DNA of 64,000 nt from UBA10364 sp049611965. Lineage in GTDB: Bacteria; Bacteroidota; Bacteroidia; Flavobacteriales; Schleiferiaceae. Every line of letters starts with the position of its first letter. Position 1 is the first letter of the stretch. Positions 8,873-17,717 of the stretch are shown piece after piece. Location of the stretch: assembly GCA_049611965.1 (NCBI GenBank), contig JBMZBC010000004.1:1-64000 (forward strand). The letters run 5' to 3'. Position numbers and translations under genes: made by a program. The notes under the pieces were generated by a model that was not told the DNA's origin, did not search any database, and was given only the letters and a program-made list of their open reading frames with translations.

Positions 8873-9622
8873 CTAAACCGTGGTCAATAAAAGCTCTTTT
8901 ACAGCAAATGCTAGTGCACTACCACAAAGTGGTGCGATCACAGGAATCCAAGCATAGTCCCAGCCCGAATCCATCTTGTTCTTGATTGGCAGTAATTGGT
9001 GCATGATGCGCGGGCCTAAATCGCGCGCTGGATTGATCGCATAACCCGTGGTTCCACCTAATCCTAAACCAATAACCCACACTAATATTCCAACCGGCAA
9101 AGCGCCTACGCTACCCAATCCTACCGGCACCTCTTCGCCGGCCATTTCAAAGGCACCGTCAGAGATATAGAAGATGACAAACATGAGCACGAAGGCACCA
9201 GCAAGCTCACTGAAGAAATTATTCCAGGTACTTTTGATCGCTGGGGAAGTACAGAAAGAACCTCTGATGGATGCTGCATCTTCGGTGATGTCGTAATGCG
9301 TTTTATGGAAAAAATAATTCGTCGTAGTACCGGCCGCCGCCCCTAGAAGCTGAGCCAACATATACACGCCAACCTGAGCGCCATTGAGCGCTCCATCCAA
9401 CCACAAGGCGAGGGTCACGACAGGATTTAAATGTGCCCCGCTGTACGGACCAGCCACAACAACGCCCACAAAAACAGCAAAGCCCCAAGCAGAAGTAATC
9501 ATGATCCACGAACCGGGATCCCCACTCCCCTTTGTGTCTTTGAGAACCACGTTGGCAACGACACCGTTTCCGATAAAAATCAATAGAAAAGTTCCGACAA
9601 ATTCTGCCCAAAATGCGCTCAT
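8873..9622 (-). CDS. glpF: glycerol facilitator / aquaglyceroporin (MIP family)
   Basis: 249-residue inner-membrane channel with six transmembrane helices and two half-helix NPA-type boxes. The first box is altered to NPV (SGAHLNPVVT, about residue 65); the second is NPA followed by Arg-Asp (INPARDLGPR). The Asp after the Arg is the hallmark of glycerol-conducting members, where water-only AqpZ proteins have Ser, so glycerol rather than water is the likely substrate. The divergent neighbours glpK and glpD support this: glycerol enters here, is phosphorylated by GlpK and oxidised by GlpD. Confidence 0.9.
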   Translation of the reverse strand: MSAFWAEFVGTFLLIFIGNGVVANVVLKDTKGSGDPGSWIMITSAWGFAVFVGVVVAGPYSGAHLNPVVTLALWLDGALNGAQVGVYMLAQLLGAAAGTTTNYFFHKTHYDITEDAASIRGSFCTSPAIKSTWNNFFSELAGAFVLMFVIFYISDGAFEMAGEEVPVGLGSVGALPVGILVWVIGLGLGGTTGYAINPARDLGPRIMHQLLPIKNKMDSGWDYAWIPVIAPLCGSALAFAVKELLLTTV

Positions 9623-9727
9623 GAGTGTTGTGTGTTTCGTTCATTGCCAAGATAAGGATTAATTGAGTCGCACCTCCTTTTCGTCCCACATTCTCCATAT
9701 ATTGAAAGCAGTAACACTGACACTTTT
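9623..9727. promoter_or_regulatory. divergent glpF / glpK control region
   Basis: 105 bp between the divergent starts of glpF and glpK must hold the promoters of both units. No clean TAnnTTTG element or clear palindrome is visible, so no operator is assigned. Confidence 0.5.
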
Positions 9728-11224
9728 ATGGTTCCATATATCCTCGCTATTGACGCTGGTACTACTTCGTCGCGTGCCATCGTTTTTGATAAAGACACTA
9801 AAAAGATCGGCTTAGGCCAATTCGAATTTACCCAGTATTTCCCAGACAACTCCTGGGTCGAGCACGATGCGAATGAAATCTGGGCCACTCAGCAAAAAGC
9901 CATCACCGCCGCCTTAAAAGCAGCAAAAATTAAAGCCACTGGCATTTCAGCCATAGGCATTACTAACCAACGCGAGACCACCATCATTTGGGATCGAGCA
10001 ACCGGTGAACCCATCTATAATGCCATCGTCTGGCAGGACCGTCGCACCTCGAACTATTGTTCCTCGCTGTCGAGCGAAAATGTAGCCTTAGTCGCAGAAA
10101 AAACCGGACTCATTGTAGACGCTTATTTCTCTGCCAGTAAGATCCGCTGGATTTTACGCAAAGTAGAAGGCGCTGCCGAACGCGCAGCGCGAGGAGAACT
10201 TTGTTTTGGAACGGTAGACTCATGGCTCATCTATAAATTAACAGGCGGTGCAAGCCACATCACGGATGCATCAAACGCCAGCCGCACCATGCTCTACAAC
10301 ATCAACAATGGCGGCTGGGACCAAGAACTGTGTGACCTCTTTGAGGTACCCATGGCCCTACTTCCAGAAGTAGTGGACAGCAGTGGAAATTTAGCGACCA
10401 CCGACAAAGGGGTATTTGGCGCCGAAGTGCCTATTGCAGGCATCGCCGGCGACCAGCAGGCAGCACTTTTCGGCCAACTCTGTTTCAGTATTGGGGAAGC
10501 TAAAAACACCTATGGTACGGGTTGTTTCGCCATGTCAAACACAGGAGATCAAATCGTACGTAGTACGAATAGAATGTTGAGCACTGTTGCTTGGCAAATG
10601 GACGGAAAACTTACTTACGCGCTCGAAGGATCGGTATATGTTGCCGGCTCCTTGGTACAATGGTTGCGCGACGGTATGGGCTTCATAGAACAGAGTGCCG
10701 ACGTTGAAGAATTGGCCCTACAAGAAGGAAATAACGGCGGTATTACCATCATCCCAGCCCTCACCGGATTAGGTGCGCCGCATTGGGACAGCTACGCCCG
10801 CGGCGCCATCATGGGCATCACCCGCGGAACGAATACCTCACACATTGCATATGCCGCATTAGAAGCTATTGCTCTGAGCACAGCAGACGTACTAGAAGCC
10901 ATGGCTAAGGATATGGGCGAAGACCTCAAATCCATTAAAGTAGACGGTGGTGCAAGTGCCAATGATACCATGATGCAAATTCAGAGCGACCTGCTTGGGT
11001 GCCCCGTTATTCGACCTATGGAAACAGAAAGCACAGCACTTGGCGCAGCACTATTGGCGGGTCTAGGGACCGGTATTTGGTCGGGATTGGAAGAGCTTAA
11101 AGAATTGGCCGAAATCGACCAAACGTTTGCTCCAGCTGATGGAGACTTCACCCTTTTACGTCAGCAATGGAACAAAGGAATTAATTCAAGCAAGGGCTGG
11201 ATCGAAGCCGGTGCAGATGAATAG
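9728..11224 (+). CDS. glpK: glycerol kinase
   Basis: 498-residue FGGY-family kinase that converts glycerol to sn-glycerol 3-phosphate with ATP in the cytoplasm. Seen: the N-terminal phosphate loop AIDAGTTSSRA, the glycerol-contacting NQRETT and WQDRRT segments, GDQQAALFGQ, and the C-terminal LTGLGAPHWD and VDGGASAND motifs of GlpK. Full length for the family. The last codons overlap the glpD start by 8 nt (ATGAATAG), so the two enzymes should be made together. Confidence 0.97.
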   Translation: MVPYILAIDAGTTSSRAIVFDKDTKKIGLGQFEFTQYFPDNSWVEHDANEIWATQQKAITAALKAAKIKATGISAIGITNQRETTIIWDRATGEPIYNAIVWQDRRTSNYCSSLSSENVALVAEKTGLIVDAYFSASKIRWILRKVEGAAERAARGELCFGTVDSWLIYKLTGGASHITDASNASRTMLYNINNGGWDQELCDLFEVPMALLPEVVDSSGNLATTDKGVFGAEVPIAGIAGDQQAALFGQLCFSIGEAKNTYGTGCFAMSNTGDQIVRSTNRMLSTVAWQMDGKLTYALEGSVYVAGSLVQWLRDGMGFIEQSADVEELALQEGNNGGITIIPALTGLGAPHWDSYARGAIMGITRGTNTSHIAYAALEAIALSTADVLEAMAKDMGEDLKSIKVDGGASANDTMMQIQSDLLGCPVIRPMETESTALGAALLAGLGTGIWSGLEELKELAEIDQTFAPADGDFTLLRQQWNKGINSSKGWIEAGADE

Positions 11225-12764
11225 AGCAGAATCCATCATTGACCTCAAAGAGGAAGAATTTGATATCCTCATCATTGGCGGCGGTGCTACCGGTCTAGGT
11301 GCTGCAGTCGATGCCGCCTCCCGCGGTTATAAAGTTGGGCTTTTAGAAGGGGACGATTTTGCCAAGGGAACCTCATCAAAAAGTACCAAACTGGCCCACG
11401 GGGGTGTGCGCTACTTGCAAAACGGCGACATCAGTTTAGTGATAGAAGCACTACGAGAACGTGGCCTTCTTTGTCAAAACGCCCCACACTTGGTCAAAAA
11501 TTTAGGGTTCGTAATCCCCTCCTACGATTGGTGGAACAGCCCTTTCTACGGCATTGGCTTAAAGATTTACGACCTCATGGCAGGGCGTCTCGGCTTAGGT
11601 CCTTCGGAGATGATTTCAAAGAACGAAGTATTGGAAAAAATCCCAAATGTTGAAACCAAAGGATTGCGCGGTGGCGTCTTGTATCACGACGGACAATTCG
11701 ACGATGCACGCCTCGCTATATCCCTGGCCCGCACCGCTACTTCTAACGGCGCCTCTTTGGCGAATTATTGCCAGGTCACCGATTTGGTTAAGGAAGATGG
11801 TCATGTGGTCGGTGTTACCGCCCATGATAGCATTGGCAATAGCACATTTGAAGTGCGCGCGAAAGCTATCATCAACTGTACAGGGGTCTTTGCAGACGAT
11901 ATTTTGAAGATGGACAACCCACAGGCTAAGCCTTCCATACGTCCCTCACAAGGAGTGCATATCGTTTTGGACAAGAGCTTCCTCCCTGGTAATGAAGCCA
12001 TCATGGTTCCACATACCACCGACGGGCGCGTACTCTTCGCTGTACCGTGGCACGATGTGGTCGTGGTCGGAACCACGGATACGCCATTGAACGAGCGTAG
12101 CAATGACCCTGTTCCTACCGAGGAAGAGATTGACTTCATCTTGGAGAATGCAGGGCATTACATGGCCAAAAAACCCACGAAAGATGATATCCTGAGTACA
12201 TTCGCTGGATTACGTCCATTGGCAGCTGGAGGCGAAGAAGGAAGTACTAAAGAAGTCAGTCGACATCATAAAGTATTGGTGAGTCCTACAGGACTTATTT
12301 CCGTGCTTGGCGGCAAGTGGACCACCTACCGTAAGATGGGTGAAGATGCCATTGATAATGCAATTATTGTAGGTGCCTTACCCCCTCGAAAATGCCAAAC
12401 GGAAAACTTGCCCATTCACGGTTTTGAAACCAATGCAGATTGGTCGGATCCTTTACACGTATATGGAACGGTACGTAAGAAAATTCGCAAGCGTATCAAG
12501 CGTCACGCGGAACACAGCCTAAGCGAAAAGTTTGAGCTGTATCCCGCCATGATTCGGTGGGCGGTGCGCAAGGAAATGGCCATGACCTTGGAAGATATGC
12601 TCTCGCGCAGGCACCGTGCATTGCTTTTTGATGCGAAAGAAGCCCGCCGCATTGCACCCGAGGTAGCAGCTGTCATGGCGAAGCACTTGGGCAAGGATGA
12701 GAATTGGATACAGGCTGAATTGGCCACATTCGATAAGATAAGTAGTGATTACCTCGTTACATAG
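11217..12764 (+). CDS. glpD: aerobic glycerol-3-phosphate dehydrogenase (FAD)
   Basis: FAD-dependent membrane-associated enzyme that oxidises glycerol 3-phosphate to dihydroxyacetone phosphate and passes electrons to quinone. The dinucleotide-binding motif LIIGGGATGLGAAVDAASRG is near residues 20-40, followed by the family signature GTSSKSTKLAHGGVRYL; the C-terminal helical DAO_C domain is present. The start is placed at the ATG at 11217, giving 515 residues. A longer frame from 11127 would add 30 residues of glpK-derived sequence that no homologue needs. It overlaps the glpK stop by 8 nt. Confidence 0.95.
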   Translation: MNRAESIIDLKEEEFDILIIGGGATGLGAAVDAASRGYKVGLLEGDDFAKGTSSKSTKLAHGGVRYLQNGDISLVIEALRERGLLCQNAPHLVKNLGFVIPSYDWWNSPFYGIGLKIYDLMAGRLGLGPSEMISKNEVLEKIPNVETKGLRGGVLYHDGQFDDARLAISLARTATSNGASLANYCQVTDLVKEDGHVVGVTAHDSIGNSTFEVRAKAIINCTGVFADDILKMDNPQAKPSIRPSQGVHIVLDKSFLPGNEAIMVPHTTDGRVLFAVPWHDVVVVGTTDTPLNERSNDPVPTEEEIDFILENAGHYMAKKPTKDDILSTFAGLRPLAAGGEEGSTKEVSRHHKVLVSPTGLISVLGGKWTTYRKMGEDAIDNAIIVGALPPRKCQTENLPIHGFETNADWSDPLHVYGTVRKKIRKRIKRHAEHSLSEKFELYPAMIRWAVRKEMAMTLEDMLSRRHRALLFDAKEARRIAPEVAAVMAKHLGKDENWIQAELATFDKISSDYLVT

Positions 12765-12799
12765 GCGAGCAAAATTGGCCTAACTTCACCGCCAAGGAG

Positions 12800-14215
12800 A
12801 TGGACACGCAAAAACGACAGATATCTAAAGGAGCACTGATCAACCTGCTGGGGATTGGCATCGGCGTTATCTTGAACATCTGGCTATTGCCTAAACTCTT
12901 CAGTACGGGCGAATTAGGCGTGTACCGATGGATTGAGCGAACTACCATATTATTGGCCAACATACTTCTTTTCGGGAACCATCGCGCGTACACCAAATTT
13001 CACGCAGACGAAAGCGCAGGGCATCATTTCAAGCAAACTATTTTCAGCAAAAACACCGCGCTTATCCTCGGGTCTGGAGCGTTGATGGCGCTTTGTGGGC
13101 CACTCCTAGCTCCTGTTTTTCATTTGGAAACCTACACGTGGTTATTGCCTGTGCTTGGATTCACGGTGGCGGGGAATATGGCGCTTCTGAGTGCTACTAG
13201 CGTGAGCGCCACTACCAAGCGCATCGCCGTACCTCTTTTTCTCAAAAACATTGGACTGCGCAGCGTAATGCTCGTGGGCGGATTGATCGTCTTATGGTCC
13301 AGCTTTGGCTTCATCCATTGGATGCTGTTCTTCGGTGTAGGCACCCTCACACTCGGTTTAGGAGGCCTTTATTATGCTTGGAGAAGAGTCGGTGTCCAAT
13401 TCCATTTAAAACACACTTTCACAGCCTTTCCGTCAGTGGTACGCACTTTCATGCGCTACAGCGTAATGACTACTGTCGTTACCTTCGGGCTATCGACCAT
13501 CGACATACAAATGCTGTCCTTACTCACCGACTATAGCAGCGTGGGTATTTACGGCATTGCCTTTTTCATGGGTTCAGTTATTGACGGTATAAAACGCCCA
13601 ATCAACCAAATGCTCGCCCCCCAGTTTGCAAAGGCTTGGAATACCAACAACACCTCCATGCTGTCAAAATTGTACAAGAAAACAGCCACCATACAGGTGC
13701 TTGTGAACGTTTTAATGGTCATCATGATTCTATCCAATATCGACTGGATTTTCTCACTCATTCCCAACAGCGAACGATTTAATGCTGCCATTCCCGTGGT
13801 CGGTTGGGTGCTTTTGGCTCGATTCATCGATTCCTCTTTTGGCTCAAACGGCGAGATCATAGGAAACAGTCCCTACTTCAGGTTCAACTTTTACTTCTCA
13901 ACGGTCCTCATCACTCTGGTCATTGCACTGAACCTCTACTTCATTCCGGCCTACGGTATTGTTGGGGTTGCCTACAGCGGGGTTATTTCCATGTTCTTGT
14001 TCAATGCGATGAAAGCGGTACTCATCTACCGCAAATCGGGCATGCTCCCCTTCAGTGCTACCTATGTGAAAATCATTGTAGTCGGTGCCCTTGTATTCGG
14101 CATCGTGATGTACTTGCCGGTCACAGGTTTCTTAGGTGCCTTAATCCGTGGAGTAATTGTTTTAGCAGTACTGGCAGTGAACCGCAAATTCATCATCGCC
14201 ACAGTGCAGAATTAG
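12800..14215 (+). CDS. polysaccharide flippase (Wzx/MATE-like)
   Basis: 471-residue polytopic membrane protein with about 12-14 hydrophobic helices and short loops, starting with QISKGALINLLGIGIGVILN, the typical N-terminus of oligosaccharide flippases of the Wzx/MOP superfamily. Such proteins move lipid-linked glycan units across the inner membrane. No catalytic motif is expected; the call rests on topology, length and context. Downstream lie an oxygenase, two sulfotransferase-like proteins and a glycosyltransferase on the same strand, so it likely exports the modified surface glycan they build. It begins 35 nt after glpD. Confidence 0.82.
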   Translation: MDTQKRQISKGALINLLGIGIGVILNIWLLPKLFSTGELGVYRWIERTTILLANILLFGNHRAYTKFHADESAGHHFKQTIFSKNTALILGSGALMALCGPLLAPVFHLETYTWLLPVLGFTVAGNMALLSATSVSATTKRIAVPLFLKNIGLRSVMLVGGLIVLWSSFGFIHWMLFFGVGTLTLGLGGLYYAWRRVGVQFHLKHTFTAFPSVVRTFMRYSVMTTVVTFGLSTIDIQMLSLLTDYSSVGIYGIAFFMGSVIDGIKRPINQMLAPQFAKAWNTNNTSMLSKLYKKTATIQVLVNVLMVIMILSNIDWIFSLIPNSERFNAAIPVVGWVLLARFIDSSFGSNGEIIGNSPYFRFNFYFSTVLITLVIALNLYFIPAYGIVGVAYSGVISMFLFNAMKAVLIYRKSGMLPFSATYVKIIVVGALVFGIVMYLPVTGFLGALIRGVIVLAVLAVNRKFIIATVQN

Positions 14216-14241
14216 CCACCTTACCCTTAGGGTAGGTTTAG

Positions 14242-14249
14242 TATCTTAG
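14242..14249 (+). promoter_or_regulatory. putative -7 element before 2OG oxygenase
   Basis: TATCTTAG, 19 nt upstream of the ATG at 14269, is one base from the Bacteroidota -7 consensus TAnnTTTG. A clear -33 TTTG is not seen, so this is tentative. Confidence 0.35.
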
Positions 14250-14268
14250 CCTTCTAACGGAGAATAGC

Positions 14269-15072
14269 ATGAGTGCATTTTTAAGCGAAGAATACAGAGA
14301 CCTGCAGGCAGTTGCAGCCAAATTCAAGGACGCGTATAACAACGCGGAGCCCTTCCCTTCGATATATTTTGACAACGTCTTCGACGAGGACAAACTCAAC
14401 GAAATTCTCGCAGAATTCCCCGATCTCAGCAAGAAGGATACGACCAACTACGCGGATGACGTTCAAGTTAAATTTGGTTCCAAAGGCGAGCGTTTTTTCG
14501 GAGAGAAGACCAAAGCGTTCATGCATTATTTGAACTCAGAGCCGTTCCTGAATTTCTTGCAAGAACTCACAGGTATCGAAGAGACCTTGGTAAATGACCC
14601 TTATTTCCATGGTGCTGGACAACACGAGATCAAGCCGGGTGGGTTTCTGAAAATTCACGTGGATTTCAACAAGCACAAAACCCTAGGCTTAGACCGTCGC
14701 ATTAACGTCTTGGTCTACCTCAATAAAGATTGGGATGAGAGCTATGGCGGACACTTCGAACTGTGGAAAACAGACATGAGCGAATGTGGCACGAAGATCC
14801 TTCCACTGTTTAACCGCATGGCCATATTCTCTACGACAGACAAGAGTTACCACGGCCATCCGGACCCACTACAATGTCCTGAGGGCATGAGTCGCAAATC
14901 CCTGGCTTTGTATTACTACAGCAATGGCCGTCCAGCCGATGAGTTCGCACACAGCCAAGAAGACCATCGCACCTTGTGGGCACAGCGTCCCGATGCTGAG
15001 AACGATACTTTCACCAATAAGAAGAGCAAAGTGACCAAGGTGATCAACCGACTGAAGAAGCTCGGAAAGTAA
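14269..15072 (+). CDS. 2OG-Fe(II) oxygenase (prolyl 4-hydroxylase-like)
   Basis: 267-residue cytoplasmic non-haem iron dioxygenase. The double-stranded beta-helix metal triad is visible as H130-x-D132 (in KIHVDFNKHK) and H195 (in SYHGHPDPL), with R209 (in SRKSLALYYYS) placed to bind 2-oxoglutarate. Between them RRINVLVYLNKDW and YGGHFELW match the P4Hc/2OG-FeII_Oxy_3 pattern. The substrate is unknown. The neighbours (flippase, sulfotransferases, GT2) suggest hydroxylation of a sugar, lipid or peptide in a surface polymer, but this is inferred from context only. Confidence 0.85.
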   Translation: MSAFLSEEYRDLQAVAAKFKDAYNNAEPFPSIYFDNVFDEDKLNEILAEFPDLSKKDTTNYADDVQVKFGSKGERFFGEKTKAFMHYLNSEPFLNFLQELTGIEETLVNDPYFHGAGQHEIKPGGFLKIHVDFNKHKTLGLDRRINVLVYLNKDWDESYGGHFELWKTDMSECGTKILPLFNRMAIFSTTDKSYHGHPDPLQCPEGMSRKSLALYYYSNGRPADEFAHSQEDHRTLWAQRPDAENDTFTNKKSKVTKVINRLKKLGK

Positions 15073-15075
15073 ACG

Positions 15076-16071
15076 ATGATCAGATTACCTAAATTTCTTC
15101 GCAAAGCACTTAAAACGCATCCTCAGCCGCCATCGCGCGAGGTGGAACCACCCCTTTTCATTACTGGAGTGATGCGAAGCGGCACCACCTTCTTGGTAAG
15201 TAAGGTAGTTAGCCACCCACAATTGCTTAAGGTAGGCGACGAACTCGACAAGGTTTGGAACCATATCGGTGGAGCGCAAATAGGCACTAAATGCGTCCAC
15301 AAGACGGCAGAAGACGCCTCTGGACAGTATACCTACCAGATGAGTAATTACTTCTTCAACTTCATTCAAGAAAGTAAAGGACTCAAACGCCACCTAATGC
15401 GTGCGGCGAATAAGTACAACAAGGAGTTTGGCCGCATCTTTCACGACTGGGAAAACATTATCCCTGTCAATAAGAGCCCACATCTGATCAACAAGATGGA
15501 GTATGTACTTGAGCTCTTCCCCACGAGCAAATTTGTGTATATCATCCGTGATATTCGCGGCCACAGCGCCTCGATGAAGGTACATTTCAACTTCTACCGC
15601 ACCAAGAAAGGCAAGGTCGCCATCCTGCCAGAGGATCATAAAGACTGCTGGTCGCTCGTTGATGAGACCCCCGAAACGGTATTGGGGCATACCAGCTACC
15701 CACCGACCTTCGGGCTCATTCCCGAGATGTGGATAAGATTGAATAAGATTGGCCTAGAAACTGCCAAACGACTTGGACCTGAAAAGGTGATGGTTGTCCA
15801 ATACGAAGACCTCATTGCCGATCAAGAAGCATTGATGAATAAAATCTTCGACTTCATTGGAACACATGAAAAGCATTCTGCCGAAACAGCGAAAATTGCG
15901 CGCGCCAAAATGGCCAACATCAATACCACGACGAAAGGAAACTCCTTAGAGAAGTGGAAGAAAACATTGACGCAGGAGGAAAAAAATGAATTGGACCAGT
16001 GTATTTCAACGCATCAGAAAGAGTACGATGCTGTGCTTGCACTTGCCCAAGAATTAAAGGTTCGTGCCTAA
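15076..16071 (+). CDS. sulfotransferase family protein
   Basis: 331-residue P-loop sulfotransferase. The PAPS loop FITGVMRSGTTFLVSKVV lies near residues 29-46, and the second motif FVYIIRDIRGHSASM (about 153-167) supplies the Arg and Ser that bind the 3'-phosphate. The C-terminal VMVVQYEDLIADQEALM is also typical. The start is 3 nt after the oxygenase stop and its own stop overlaps the next start (TAATG), so the gene is embedded in an operon with the glycosyltransferase. Acceptor unknown; most likely a saccharide of the exported glycan. Confidence 0.85.
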   Translation: MIRLPKFLRKALKTHPQPPSREVEPPLFITGVMRSGTTFLVSKVVSHPQLLKVGDELDKVWNHIGGAQIGTKCVHKTAEDASGQYTYQMSNYFFNFIQESKGLKRHLMRAANKYNKEFGRIFHDWENIIPVNKSPHLINKMEYVLELFPTSKFVYIIRDIRGHSASMKVHFNFYRTKKGKVAILPEDHKDCWSLVDETPETVLGHTSYPPTFGLIPEMWIRLNKIGLETAKRLGPEKVMVVQYEDLIADQEALMNKIFDFIGTHEKHSAETAKIARAKMANINTTTKGNSLEKWKKTLTQEEKNELDQCISTHQKEYDAVLALAQELKVRA

Positions 16072-16982
16072 TGATTCGCTTCTCTGTCATCATGACCACC
16101 TACAACGGAAGTGCTACCATTGGTGCTGCCTTGGACTCTATTTTAAACCAACATGGACGGGGGACCGATTTTGAACTCGAAGTGTTCGTTGTAGACGACC
16201 ACAGCACAGACAATACCCTCGAAGTTCTAGCTTCGTACAAAGAGATTCAAGTCCTACAAACCAAGGCAAATACCGGAGGCCCAAACACTGGGCGCAACAT
16301 CGGTCTTAAAGCCTGCACTGGCGATTGGATTTGCATTGCCGACCACGACGACCTTTGGGAACCTTTTAAGTTGCAAAAACTGCTGCCGCATCTCGACGCA
16401 GCCCCTATCCTAACGAGCGGCTATACATTGATCGATGAACAAAAGGGGACAAAAACTGTGCGCGTGAGATTCCCGGAAGAGCCCATCAAACACTTCCCGG
16501 TGAATGCCACCTTTGCTAGCAAGTTGTCTAAATCGAAGCAAGGCCAAAACACCTACCTCGGTGCCATCGTTTACAAAAGTTCTTTGAAGCATATTCTCTT
16601 TGAAGAAGAATACGGCATGGTCGATTTCGACTGGGTCGTTCGCCTCTTTGAAGAGCAACACTCTGCAGAAATTGCAGAAAGTCTCTATATACGTATCGTA
16701 GAAGGGTCTAACCTTAGCTTAAACCCGCGCTACAGAGAGATCGATTTCAACTACAGCATGTCTTTTGCTGCACAGTATAAAGACCGCTACCCAGCACTTT
16801 ATAAATTGGCAGCCCGTCGTCTGCACGGTTCTAGGGCCCGCTACTTCTATCTCATTGGGGATATGAAGCAGGCACGTCAATTCTTGCGCAAGGCACCCCT
16901 AGATTTAAAAACAGTCCTTTACTTTGTGACCTCCTACGTAGGGGCCAATTGGGTCAAAAAGAACTTCAACATCTTCGGATAA
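16071..16982 (+). CDS. family 2 glycosyltransferase
   Basis: 303-residue GT-A fold glycosyltransferase. The N-terminus FSVIMTTYNGSATIGAALDSIL and VVDDHSTDNT bind the nucleotide sugar, and the metal-binding motif is D91-H-D-D94 in ICIADHDDLWEPFK. The start is set at the ATG at 16071, which overlaps the preceding stop by 1 nt; a longer frame from 15999 would add 24 unrelated residues. No membrane segments, so it acts at the cytoplasmic face. It is flanked on both sides by P-loop sulfotransferase-like genes, with TAATG junctions each side. Confidence 0.9.
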   Translation: MIRFSVIMTTYNGSATIGAALDSILNQHGRGTDFELEVFVVDDHSTDNTLEVLASYKEIQVLQTKANTGGPNTGRNIGLKACTGDWICIADHDDLWEPFKLQKLLPHLDAAPILTSGYTLIDEQKGTKTVRVRFPEEPIKHFPVNATFASKLSKSKQGQNTYLGAIVYKSSLKHILFEEEYGMVDFDWVVRLFEEQHSAEIAESLYIRIVEGSNLSLNPRYREIDFNYSMSFAAQYKDRYPALYKLAARRLHGSRARYFYLIGDMKQARQFLRKAPLDLKTVLYFVTSYVGANWVKKNFNIFG

Positions 16983-17611
16983 TGGAAAACCATCAGTCAC
17001 AACCTCTTCTTCTGTTAGGCTGTCAGCGCAGCGGTACTACCCTGCTTGCGGCCATGCTTGGAGGCCATTCAGAGATCAACATGCTCTTTGAGAGTGTTAC
17101 CAAGGATACGTTCCGACTGATTGGCAAGCGCTACAACGGTAACAAGCTTTTGGCGTACCGTCAAATTCGTATGAACCAACGCGCCTCGCGTTTTGGACAC
17201 CTCATTAACCGTATTGTAAATCTAAATTTCGGCCGGGAACCAAAACCGCACAAGTTGCGTCCTTTCCCAACCGGCCGACTCACTTTACAAGATTACATCG
17301 ATCGCGATGCCAAAATCATCACCATCGTTCGAAAGAAGGAAGAAGTAGTTTCTTCTATTGTGAAGCGCACCAAGATGAGCGAGAAGCAAGCGAGCCGTGA
17401 ATACGACCTGGTCATTAATGAAATCAACAAGGTGACCGACCGTGCACTAAATATTACATTTAAAGAGCTTGTTGGCGACCCAGAGGGAACACTTAAAACC
17501 ATCTGTAACTACCTGGATTTAGAGTTTGAAACGCGCATGCTGAAAGGCCCGGAATACAACTTCGTATACCCAGAAAAGAGCATCATCAGCTCGAAGTCTA
17601 CCGAGAATTAA
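16982..17611 (+). CDS. short sulfotransferase-like protein
   Basis: 209 residues from the ATG at 16982, which overlaps the GT2 stop (TAATG). The PAPS-type P-loop is clear: LLLLGCQRSGTTLLAAML at residues 8-25. A basic strand, KIITIVRKKEEVVSSIVKRTKMS, may correspond to the 3'-phosphate site. Compared with usual sulfotransferases (about 270-330 aa) the protein is short in the middle, so activity on a small or unusual acceptor, or a compact variant, is possible. It ends the operon; a strong terminator follows. Confidence 0.75.
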   Translation: MENHQSQPLLLLGCQRSGTTLLAAMLGGHSEINMLFESVTKDTFRLIGKRYNGNKLLAYRQIRMNQRASRFGHLINRIVNLNFGREPKPHKLRPFPTGRLTLQDYIDRDAKIITIVRKKEEVVSSIVKRTKMSEKQASREYDLVINEINKVTDRALNITFKELVGDPEGTLKTICNYLDLEFETRMLKGPEYNFVYPEKSIISSKSTEN

Positions 17612-17659
17612 TCTCGCGGCACTACTGTCCCAAGATAGTTCCCAAATATTCAATCAAAT

Positions 17660-17692
17660 AAAAACCCGCGGCCCAATGGGCCGCGGGTTTTT
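17660..17692. terminator. bidirectional intrinsic terminator
   Basis: Perfect 16-bp inverted repeat (arms 17660-17675 and 17677-17692) with A-run on the left and T-run on the right, between the convergent glycan operon and the eight-gene envelope locus. Confidence 0.9.
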
Positions 17693-17717
17693 CATATCCG
17701 CTTCTCAGCTAGAGGGC

